The position numbers and the translations under genes are program-made. DNA of 64,000 bases from Trema orientale (taxonomy: Eukaryota > Streptophyta > Magnoliopsida > Rosales > Cannabaceae). The notes under the pieces were generated by a model. That model searched no databases, was not told where the DNA came from, and worked only from the letters and a program-made list of their open reading frames with translations. The stretch covers positions 382,476-446,475 of the forward strand of contig JXTC01000246.1 in NCBI GenBank assembly GCA_002914845.1. The letters run 5' to 3'. This document shows positions 11,236 through 21,427 of this stretch, piece after piece (positions within the stretch are counted from its first letter, which is position 1; each line of letters starts with the position of its first letter).

Positions 11236-13819
11236 CGTGTAAAACATTATTATGTGTTCTTTTCATTTCTTTTTTTTTTTTTGAAATAATGTATTCTTTT
11301 CATATTGAGTAAGAGAGTTTAGGATAATCCTATTAAATAAAATTTTCAATATTTTCCCCTGGAAAAATATTTGTAAGACTTAGGAGAGTGGGAAAATATG
11401 AAGGAGATGAAGGAGAAAGATAAAAATAGCTTAATAGAAACAAAATAATAGAAGAGTTTTATAATTAGGCAAAAAAAATCATTATATTTTTATACCTTGC
11501 GTTTAGATTCTTTGTTCAATTTATACTTTACATTTAGTTATTATCAATATTGACTTTCAGATTTAGAGTTTGTAATAAAATTTATGCTCTCTTTGGGTCA
11601 AGCACCAATTTTGATTATTATATATACCAAAATACCCTTAAAAGTCTAACTACATACATTTTAAAAGAAGTTAAATTTAAAACGTATACAAAATTGATTA
11701 AAAAAAATTATAAATAGTATTTAATTTATGCAAGTTTTTGCACTTTTTAAATTATTTTTTTAATATATATTTTTTAGTTATTAATTTTAATTTGTTTTAA
11801 ACTTAAATTAAGAATTCAAAAATATATATCATTAAAGTTTAAAAGAGTATTTTGGTATGACTGAATTTTAGACCCATTTTCGGTAGATGTCAATTTTTAA
11901 ATATTATAGCAAAATGATAGGTATATCAATATATATACTAAGCGTTAAATATGATGTACCCAGTATAAAAGTGAATATACTCAGTATATAAACTAAAACT
12001 TGTATATAAATAGATATACTACCTATAAAAATAAATAATTTCTCATAATTAGAAAAGAGTTTTATTTTATTATTTTAAGAGAAAAAATAAATAGCATCCT
12101 TGGTACAAAGGTAAAATAGAGGGAAATGGACCTAACTAATTTTTTACTAAAATAATTTTTTTTAGGAGTGTGTTGACTAAAATTATTGGAATGGTCATGA
12201 TGTGCAAAAATGGACCTCACCATCCACGTTATCGATGTGACCATGCAGTCACGTAAGACCCAATGAACCAATTTTTTTTCTTTATCATTTTGAGATATAT
12301 ATATATATATATATATATTTTTTGGTGGGGCTCATATACATTATTGCATATATATTGGACAGCTCCTTCATAAGTGTGTAAAACATTATTATGTGTTCTT
12401 TTCTTTTTTATTTTTTATTTTTTTGAAATAATGTGTTCTTTTCATATTGAGTAAGAGAGCTTAGGATAATCCTATTAAATAAAATTTTCAGTATTTTCCT
12501 TTAGAAAAATATTTGATAAGACTTAGAAGAGAGGGATAATATGAAGGAGATGAAGGAGAAAGATGTAAATAGCTTAAGAGAAACAAAATAATAGAAGGGT
12601 TTTATAATTAGAAAAAAAAAAAGATAATTATATTTTTATACCTTGCATTTAGATTCTTTATTCAATTTATATTTTATATTTAGTTATTATCAATATTGTC
12701 CTTCAGATTTAGAGTTTGTAACAAATTTATGCTCTCTTTGGATTAAACACCAATTTTGATTATTATATATACCAAAATACCCTTAAAAGTCTAACTGCAT
12801 ATATTTTAAAAGAAGTTAAATTTAAAACATATACAAAATTGATTAAAAAAATTATAAATAGTATTTAATTTAAGTAGTTTTGCACTTTTTAAAGTATTTT
12901 TTTAATATATGTTTTTTAGTTATTAATTTTGATTTGTTTTAAACTTAAATTAAGAATTCAAAAGTATATATATATATATCATCAAAGTTTAAAAGGGTAT
13001 TTTAGTAAACTCAATGGTCAAAATTAGTATTTGAACCAAAATAGGTATAAATTTATTACAAATTTCGAATATAAAGGTCAATCTTGATAATAACCATAAC
13101 ACAAATAGGGATGGCAATGGGTCGGGTTTGGGGTGGGTATAGCTATCCTGCTCCCGTACCCGTAAGGAAAAACCAAATCCATACCTGCCCTATTTACTTA
13201 TTTAAATTAGCGGAGTAGGTTCGGGTATTCTCCGAGCTGGTAGACGGGTACCGGCGGGTACCCATATACCAGTCAACTATTTTTTTTTTTTAAAAGTTAA
13301 AAAATTTCTAATATATAATATTGATAACTCATTTCCACACAAATATCAAGCAAAATTCAAACTACATTCAACACAATATTAAATGATCCATATAAAATAC
13401 ACAAAATTAAAAGAAGTCTCAAGCTTAAATAAGATCCAACATATTACAATAATTTTAAAAAACATAACAATTGTCTAACATAAAAGAACAATAGATAAAA
13501 GACGACATATCATAATATTCTGAAATAACTTCCAATCTTGATCGAATCTCTTGTTCTTCATGTCATTGATTCGACTTCCTTTATTATGTTAAATTCGGCC
13601 CTAAAAAACAAAAAAGAATAACATTATTTTCATTTTCTTAAAATATTAATCAAGTAAATAATTAGGAATAAATTGACCTCAACATCAGCAACATCATTTC
13701 CTTCACCATCATCCCAATAAAACATAGCAATATCACCTGAAGATTTGGTTGAATCTAACAAAAAGATACAAGCAAATAACTAGTAAATCATGATTAAAAC
13801 GAAAGTATAAACTAAAATG

Positions 13820-16027
13820 TATAACAATAACTCTACCTCGCATTTCAGTCCACAACCAATCTTGAGTACACATCAATGCTTCCAATGTCGATGGTAAGAG
13901 TCTACTATGATAAGGTTTCAAAACTCTACCATTGGTAGAGAAAGCAGACTCTGAAGCAATAGTTGACATAGGAATAGCATAAATATCTATAGCAATCTGT
14001 TGTAAGATAGGATATTTCATCCCTTGTATCTTCTACCAATCCAATATATCAAAATTATCAACTCTAAGATGCACAGATTCTTCTAAGTAAAAGTCTATCT
14101 CTGATTTCACCTCTTCAACAGTCTCCTCATTTTCCATCTATGTATCAAAAATGTATGAAGAGTCATAAAGATAAGTAACATTAGAACTACAAGAAGAGCT
14201 ATCCATCCTTGAAGTACCAACCTTATGATGATTTTGCTTTTCTAGTCTCTTATACTTCAATTAGTATTCCTTTACCAAATCATCTATATTACTATGTACC
14301 TTCTCTAGTTCACTTGAAGCATGACTTCCATAAATCAAAGGAAAGTAGTATTTGAAGTATTTCATTTTGTATCTTGGATCCAATGCATTTGCTATTGTCA
14401 AAACCCAATGAATTTCATTCCAATATTTCTCAAACTTTTTTATCATCACAAATGATATCTCTCTTATTTCTAGTCTACTAGAATCAATCCAATGATCTAG
14501 AGAACTCACAAATCTCAATGAAAAATAAATTAGCTGTAGGATAACTAGTCCCAGGAAAAATTAACGTAACATTATAAAATCTCTCTAGTCTATCACACAA
14601 CTCTTTAGCAACTTCTCAATCTTCATCAGAAGGAACATATTTGTATTGAGGTTCACGTAACCTTAAACGACGAAAAATATGCTTGTAAAGTAAAGCAGTT
14701 TTAAGCATCAAATATATGGAATTCTATCTATTTTACAATTGAGAATTAACTTCATAGTACATGGTATGTCCAATTGTTTAGCTGAGTCTTTAAACTTTTC
14801 TACCCTCTTGGATTTAGCCTTCCAAAAATTAACACTTTCACGAACATTCTCAATTCTTATTTCAAACCTACCTAGCCCCTCTTTCACAATTAAATTCAAA
14901 ATATGTGTTACACAATTCATGTAAAACAATTTTTCATCCAATAAAAGTGAATCTTTATCAAGTTTATTTTTTATCTTTGAAATCATACTATCATTAGTAG
15001 TAAAATTATTAAGTGTTAAGATAGACAACTTACGATAAAGGTTCCAATACATTAGAGTTTGAAAGAGTACCTCATTGATAGTTTCTGCATTGTTTGGAGT
15101 AGGCATGTAGATAAACCTATCAATCAAGAATACAATAATTACGATTAGGATTAAATTTTGTAACCAAAATATAATTATATATGAATAAAATACAAAATAG
15201 AGACTTACCTCAACATAAAGCTATGTAATTTCTATGAGTTGTCTATAAAATGTGTCGTAATGACCATTTACTACCTCTTTTGGTTGTTAACTGTCCATAT
15301 ATCCGTTATAATAGCAATTCTAATTTTAATGGTGCGAATGAAAGACTTAATTTTGACCTTATGCTTATTAGAAAGCTTCAAAATATTACCTTCATTATGT
15401 TTCTTGACCCCATCTTAAACATTAGTTGTAAGTTGAATGAGTATCACCTAAAGCCTTTATACTCAACTATAGAAAGTGGATACTTATACAAAATGATCAT
15501 CTCTGCCAAATCTATCATAGACTGCTCTTAATCAAACACATAAGTAGCAATAGTAGTTTTCCTATCCTTATCATCTTTATTTGGATTCAATATGGATTGC
15601 CTAATGTCTCTTGCATTTCGAAGAGGACATCTTTTCTAATGTTAACTCAAATGATTAGTATCATTCTTACTTTTGTATTCTAACTTCTTTTCGCAATAAT
15701 TACAAATTGCCTTTATTAACCCATCAATATTTTGTTTTTTAAAACGATTCCAAACAAATTCGAAGTCAATTTTCTTTTAGCAAGTAATGTAGAATCCGTA
15801 GGTGAATCCTCTTTTATAAGAGTAACAAGATTACTATCATTTACATTCTCATCTGATCCTTTCTTAGGAATTTCTACAGGAGGTGGACAAGAATTACTCA
15901 AAGGAGTACCTGGCCTAGATGTTTGGTCTTTAGGTTGTGCTGGTGAAGAAGTTTGAGGAGTTGATCTATTACTAAGACTTTGATTGAAACCTTGAGTAGT
16001 TTCAGCTGGTCTACTACTACTACTCAT
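13820..16027 (-). pseudogene. Decayed hAT transposase (BED zinc finger, hATC dimerisation domain)
   Basis: Read from ATG at 16027. A Ser/Thr/Pro-rich N-terminus (about 16027-15780) is followed by a BED-like finger with VWNRF and CNYC (about 15755-15690). Central RNase-H-fold pieces follow at about 15060-14710 (e.g. CVTHILNLIVKEGL) and about 14520-14265 (LDPRYKMKYF). The C-terminal hATC dimerisation motif lies at about 13990-13850 (YPILQQIAIDIY, ASESAFSTNGRVL). Stops and frame changes between these pieces mean no continuous product. The family's enzyme excises and reinserts the element by cut-and-paste; this copy should be inactive. Confidence 0.85.
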
Positions 16028-16971
16028 AGTTTCTACAAGAAATACAAATTCAAATAAAATGAATAAGCATATTTCAATTATAGTCTCACTTGCAATGAAA
16101 ATGAAGTATTTAAGTAAAAAAATAATAGGGTATTCTCTTGTACGATTTTGTCTTGCTGAGAAAAACATTGTAAAAGAAAAGACAAGAAAAACATTTTATA
16201 GATTATAAAAAAAAAAAATATTTTATAGAATTCTATATATCTTTTTTAAACTAATTATGAAGTCTACCTATGATTATTCTAACATGTGTATATACTATAT
16301 ACTCATCCTAATATTTTATATACATATTGTGCTACTACTTAAGAATCCTATACAGTACAAATTCTTATGAAATTAATTCTATTTTATATGTATTAATGTG
16401 TACTCTGCACTAGTCGTTCTGAAATTAATTCTATTTTTTATATGCATAATGCTTATCCTAATATTTTATATACATACTATTTAGCATGAGAGTCTCAGAC
16501 ACATGTTTTAAAGTTACTAAATTATTTTATGCAAGAATTAAAATATCTAAACGTTCTAAAGTCAGTATTATAGTTGTTACATTAATAATGTCTTACTTAA
16601 TTACTAATCAAATAAAAAAAAGTGCGTGAGTAGAATTTAGAATATGTGTACTATTTCTTTTGATTTACATATTACCACATACATAAATTATGAATAAAAG
16701 TAAGTGCTGACTTCGTGTAGGAAAATAAAAATAAAAAATTAAACCATGTGAATTGTGATGTGAAACAGCAAAGAAAATCAGCTCTTCTCTCTCATCTAGG
16801 ACTTTCCTTTCCTATACGGACTTTTAATTATTTTTTGACAGTGAATACAATTACAGCCCCATCTACTCCAAAAGAGGAGGTGCACAATCATAAAGAAGAC
16901 TGGAGCAAAACCTAAAACCAGATTTCATGATCTATAAGAACTTGCTATACATACACGTATATATATATACA

Positions 16972-17600
16972 CAGGGTCGGCTCAATAAATTTTGGGGCCT
17001 AAGGTGAAAATTTAAAAAATATATATATATATATTTTGGAATTAAATTATACTTATAAGAAACTTTTAGACGAGTTTCTTTGAAAAAAATTTAATATTAT
17101 TTTTGAAGATAGAAGATAACTGTTTTTAGATATATTGGTCGAGTAATAAAATATATAAACTATAATGTATTTTAATTTGATTAAATATATCAATAGCTGA
17201 TTTAGTAGAAAAATTAACTTAACAACTGAAAGAATAGACGTTAAATAAGAAATTAATAACATTTAAAAGTTTTAGAAGAAATAAGCTTTATAACAAAATA
17301 CAATGAAACAAATAAAAATTTGTTCCAATTTTGAAAATAAAGCAAGATGTCTACCCCTTTTTTTTTTGGCAATAAATAAAAAATTCATGAATTTTAGAAA
17401 AATACATTTATTGAATTAAGATTAAGATTTTTGTAGTATATTGAAATCACTATATATTATTTTTATATTTAAGCCAATGCATAGAGATTAAGAATTTTCG
17501 AATATGTGAAATCTTTAAAGGAAAATAGTAATTTGGGGCATTAACTCGAGGTGAGGCATAAGGCAATTGCCTTAATGGCCTTACCCTCAAACCACCCCTG
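16972..17600. mobile_element. Small hAT-like element nested in the hAT transposon
   Basis: 629 bp beginning CAGGGTCGGCTCAA and ending CCCTCAAACCACCCCTG, imperfect inverted ends of hAT style. Flanks TATATACA (16964-16971) and TATATATA (17601-17608) match 7 of 8, although such a duplication is weak evidence in TA-repeat DNA. The interior repeats GGGGCCTAAGG-like and AAGGCAATTGCCTTAATGGCC words. No coding sequence. Confidence 0.6.
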
Positions 17601-18284
17601 TATATATATATACATTGAAACTAATATATACACATATGTACTTATATTTTTTAAAAATAACGTATAAATATATAATCGGGTCGGATTCGGAGACGGGTAT
17701 GTATGAACCTGAACCTGACCCGAAAACCCAAATAACCCGGATACCACCGGCCTTATTAAGGTCAGGTACCCACTGATAAACGGATTTCTAGGCTAAATTG
17801 CCATCCCTAAATATAAGGTATAAAATGAGCAAACAAGTAAAATATAGAGTATAAAAATGTAATTAACCCAAAAACAAATGACTGAATTTTGAACCCATTT
17901 TAGGTAGATGTCAATTTTCAAATATTATAGCAAAATGACTGGTATATTAATATATATACTAAGTGTTAAATAAGATGTACCCAGTATAAAAGTGAATACA
18001 CTCAATACATAAACTAAAACTCGTATATAAGTAGATATACCATGTGTAAAAATATATTTTCTCAGTTATTTAGCTATAAAAAGAGAAAAACTAATATTTA
18101 TTAAAATGAAGTATAAAAAAAGATGCACACTCTAATTTCCTATAATTACAAAAGAGTTTTATTTTATTGTTTTCGGTTTAAGTGGAAAAATAAATAGCAT
18201 CCTTGGTACAAAGGTAAAATAAAGGAAAATAGACCTAACTAAGAGTATTTTTGACTAAAATAATTTTGTTAGGAGTTTGTTAAA

Positions 18285-18462
18285 AAATGACTTTTATAGT
18301 AGTATCACTATGTTCTGTGACAGGGGTCACACAATATGTGACTGTTGATAGTCCTAAAAAAGTCATAATTTTATGATAAGAGATAATGTGACCCCATCTC
18401 ATAATATTGTGACACTCCTAAAAAAAATATTTTTCAAAACACTCATAAAAAAATCACTTTGA
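18285..18462. mobile_element. Palindromic GTGAC-type MITE, copy 2
   Basis: Left part AAATGACTTTTATAG, then ACAGGGGTCACACAATATGTGAC; right part TGTGACCCCATC, then AAAAAAATCACTTT. Same layout as 2357-2572 and 47381-47575. It abuts the end of tandem copy C. Confidence 0.6.
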
Positions 18463-18588
18463 GGGAAATTACTACTACCTATATCAAATTCTCTAAAACA
18501 TAACAAAAAATGTATTAATGCAAGTATTATTTATCTATAATTATAATCTGAATATAGTACTTTTGTTTAGTTAAAAAGTAATATTCTA

Positions 18589-18743
18589 ATAAATAAATAA
18601 ATAAATAGTGGGGCTAAATAATAACCTTCACTTGTTACAAAAATAAATAAATAAATAACTCACGCATCTTAGGAATTGAACTCTCGGCTTAATATCTAAT
18701 CCCCAGCACACCACACCCTACTAATGAGCTAGCCCTATTGGGC
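18589..18743 (-). mobile_element. tRNA-derived SINE with 13-bp target duplication
   Basis: On the minus strand a polymerase III A-box-like TAGCTCATTAGTAGGG and a B-box-like GAGAGTTCAATTCC are about 45 bp apart. They are followed by an ATTT-rich tail. The body is flanked by the perfect direct repeat AAGTAATATTCTA (18576-18588 and 18744-18756). SINEs move with LINE machinery; nothing is encoded here. Confidence 0.85.
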
Positions 18744-18756
18744 AAGTAATATTCTA

Positions 18757-20440
18757 TCTTATTTATTGTATTAGGACCTATTTGTCACGACTTGTGTTAG
18801 TCAATTTTTGGCTTAAAAGTTAACCGGAAAAACTGTTTTTGAACATATTTGAATGATAGACTGATTAGGTATTGACCGACTAAGTTCAATTAATAACTTA
18901 GTTTATGCTGTATAATTTAATTAATTTTATCAAATTAACAAAGCAAGTAAAGATACCCACAATTTTTACGTTGTTTGGCAACTACTCGTGTCCATGAGAC
19001 TTAGTCCAGATTAGTCATTATCTATTAAGAAATAAAATAATTATAATCCAATGATTGTATTCCATATGAAACTTCTTTTGAGTATTGAGGCCTAATTCTT
19101 ATTATAATATTGTTTGTAAGATTTATATAATAGATTGTTAAACCAAATACAATCCTAGGATCTATCATGCCAAATTGTCGGGAAAAGATTTGTTGATAGA
19201 AATCCGTGACTAACCTGAATCCATTGAATTTGACAGCAAAGGATGTGATCACGTAAGCAGAAGTGATTGATTAAAGCCTGAGGGAAGAAGGTCTTCCACA
19301 ACCAGAATACTCTATGTATGTTCAATGGGTCTCTCTCTGTTGATGGAGGCAGAGGAGAAGAGCATACGTTCTATTTGGCTTGGGGACCAAAACCCTATAG
19401 TTATGTCCTTATATACTAATCACCAATAGAGATCCCATCAATCCTTATTGGACTAGGATTAGGTAACCATATATTGCAGAGTCCACACTTAATAGGTAAC
19501 TTCCTGAGCCCTCAATTAGATCACTTAATTGGCTCCACTTAATTAGACAGCCCTTTATTATATAATTGTTATAAAAAACTATGGCCCACATACTAGGTTA
19601 CACGAGTAACCTAACATTGTTCCCTCGAACTTTCACTGAACTTGACTAACAAACATCTCACTTAATTTTATTATTGCAAACCTTTTATTTGCTTACGAAC
19701 TCATGTCTGCCTTTTACATGAACTTGGAGACTCCCTTCTTGCTTCAACCAATATAATCAAGAGATATAAAATATAAAATTGTGGCATATGAAACCCTGAG
19801 ATCTAAAGAACTTAGTTTTTATGACAAAAGAAATGGACGGCCATAGATACTCTTCACTGTGCTGGGCATGTAATGAGCTAGCTCATGAGGTTTTGGCACA
19901 AACTCATATCATAAAATTTTTTAATACATAAAAGCAAAGTGTAGAAATTTTGAGAGCAAAAACCACAAAAAGTAAAGTTTTTTCAAAAGTAGTTTAAAAT
20001 AGATAAACTTCGGAACAATTCTGAGTTCAATATTGCACATGAAAAGAGTTCTTTGAAATCGTTATTAAACTTAATTAAATACGGAATAAATCACAAAAAG
20101 TCCTATTTAAACAATAAGTTTAGTTTTTTTCCCTCCTCTTTTATTTTGGTTTTCTTCTCTCTATCGTTTTGACTTTCAAATCCGTTGAATTAAAACCATA
20201 CTCGACAACATAAAAAGGCTATTATTTAGCAAAGAATTTTAAAATATAGACCTTTGACGCTTCATTATGATTATAGTTTTTATAGGTAAATGGTCGATAT
20301 ATCAGTCGATTTACTAACTATATAAACTGATTTATTCAATATAAAAACTTAAACTGATACAATCTATAGATATATAAATTGGATATAATATATTAGTTGA
20401 TATATCTAGAAAAAAACTCTTTGTTCTGATTTTGTCCTTC
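18757..20440. other. Unclassified intergenic sequence
   Basis: No gene seen. 18780-19790 is less AT-rich and looks like a degraded dispersed repeat (for example AATTTTTACGTTGTTTGGCAACTACTCGTGTCCATGAG in pieces, and a CCATCAATCCTTATTGGACTAGG-like segment near 19430). I could not place it in a family. Confidence 0.4.
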
Positions 20441-20459
20441 AATCTGGAGTCTTATAGTA

Positions 20460-20720
20460 AATTGACTGAATTTAGGCCCATTTTAAGTAAATGTTTTTTT
20501 TTCAGATATTGTAACAAAATGATCGGTATATCAACGTATACACCAATAAAATATAATGTGTCCAATATAAAATATAATATACTCAGTACATAAACTAAAG
20601 CTAGTATATAAGTAAATATATCAAATATAAATATATATTTAGCTATATAAAAATATAAAAAGTAAAAAATGGATATTTATTAAAACAATGTGTAAAAAAA
20701 GAACATAAACTCTAACTTTC
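20460..20720. repeat. Diverged relative of the tandem-array 3' segment
   Basis: GACTGAATTTAGGCCCATTTTAAGTAAATG, then GATCGGTATATCAACGTATA and CTCAGTACATAAACTAAAGC, follows in order the segment at 9555-9730, 11857-12025 and 17880-18050. It is a dispersed, older copy and not part of the array. Confidence 0.6.
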
Positions 20721-20907
20721 ATTATTTATTTTTGCGTGGATCTGAATATGGGGCTTCTTAAAAAAAAAAAAATCAGGCCCAAACTCGGAAAAATTGAAAA
20801 AAGACTTTTTAGCCAAATGGCCGAATTTTGGATCATAATTACAAAATGACCATTTTTCAAACATTATTAAAAAAATGTGAAAATTAGGTCTTGTATGGCG
20901 TCTTTAA

Positions 20908-21427
20908 AAAAGAATTAGAAATATACGGTGGGTTTAGTTTTTTCAAAATCCGGTATCGTATTTCTTTTAGGAAAATACCACTTTTTAAAAAAATTTTAGA
21001 AAAATATCATTTTCTAAAATAGTAACTAGTAATCGGTAGCCAATTTCCGAGCACTGGTAACTAATAACCAAAGATAACTGGTATATAATTGGTAATCGGT
21101 AACTAATTTTCAAGCACTAGTAACTAATAATCATATTAAAAAGGACGCGTCTACAGTAGGGGCGTCCCTGCGTAGGGGCCTGTCTATTCACCGTTTGATG
21201 GGAATCTGTGTATAAATAGATTCCCCACAGATTTCCGTTATTCCCCACAGATTCCCATCAAACGGTATATAAAGGGTGGCCCTACGTAGGGGCGCCCCTA
21301 CTGTAGGCCTCCCCTATTAAAAATGATATTTTTTTAAAATCTTTTTGGAAAGTGGTATTTTTCTTAAAAAAGCAGTATGAGGATTGGGAAAAAAATATAA
21401 CCCATTGTATTTTTGCAATTCTTTTTT
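20908..21427. mobile_element. Foldback element with about 105-bp arms
   Basis: The arm at 20908-21015 (AAAAAAGAATTAGAAATATAC, then AAAATACCACTTTTTAAAAA) is the reverse complement, with mismatches, of 21322-21427. The centre holds two copies of a roughly 60-bp repeat (TAATCGGTA, then AGCACTGGTAACTAATAA; 21022-21132) and a second nested MITE. No clear target duplication for the outer element. Confidence 0.6.
21143..21314. mobile_element. 172-bp Mutator-like MITE with 9-bp target duplication, nested
   Basis: An almost complete palindrome: CTACAGTAGGGGCG on the left and CGCCCCTACTGTAG on the right, then CCGTTTGATGGGAATCTGTG answered by CACAGATTCCCATCAAACGG. It is flanked by the exact 9-bp repeat TATTAAAAA (21134-21142 and 21315-21323), the duplication length typical of Mutator-like elements. 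GC content is far above its surroundings. Confidence 0.85.

Larger units (their letters stand above)
9904..12202. repeat. Tandem array, copy B, split by a CACTA element
   Basis: Same unit as copy A, about 1.14 kb once the element at 10082-11235 and its 3-bp duplication are removed. Like A, it lacks the right half of the MITE present in copy C. Unlike A, it keeps the segment around ATACCAAAATACCC near 11620. Confidence 0.8.
13106..17809 (-). mobile_element. hAT-superfamily transposon with decayed transposase
   Basis: Ends are TAGGGATGGCAAT at 13106 and its complement ATTGCCATCCCTA at 17797-17809. The flanking octamers AACACAAA (13098-13105) and AATATAAG (17810-17817) fit an 8-bp target duplication AATACAAG that has since mutated; the intact word is present in the related MITE near 24530. 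Subterminal regions are rich in GGGT/ACCC words. The element encodes a BED-finger hAT transposase on the minus strand, now disrupted. 4,704 bp. Confidence 0.88.
12622..17868. mobile_element. Mutator-like long-TIR MITE interrupted by the hAT element
   Basis: The left arm (TTTTTATACCTTGCATTTAG, then TTATTATCAATATTG) is the reverse complement, with mismatches, of the right arm split around the hAT insertion (12990-13097 and 17810-17868). Related to the elements at 24244-24584 and 49533-49891. Net length about 535 bp. Edges approximate. Confidence 0.6.
12203..18292. repeat. Tandem array, copy C, split by an hAT element
   Basis: Third copy of the unit, about 1.38 kb without the hAT insertion at 13106-17809. 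It contains both arms of the Mutator-like MITE (about 12622-17868), of which A and B retain only the left arm. This makes C the most complete and probably closest to the ancestral unit. Confidence 0.75.

Noticed and set aside
15250-15531. Plus-strand 93-aa frame inside the hAT element
   Set aside because: It is the antisense of transposase sequence.
18589-18743. Functional tRNA gene
   Set aside because: Pol III boxes are present, but no cloverleaf or anticodon arm can be drawn, and target duplications plus a tail show a SINE.
18780-19790. Retroelement terminal repeat or fragment
   Set aside because: Texture resembles a dispersed repeat, but I found no paired ends, primer site or protein remnant, so it is left unclassified.
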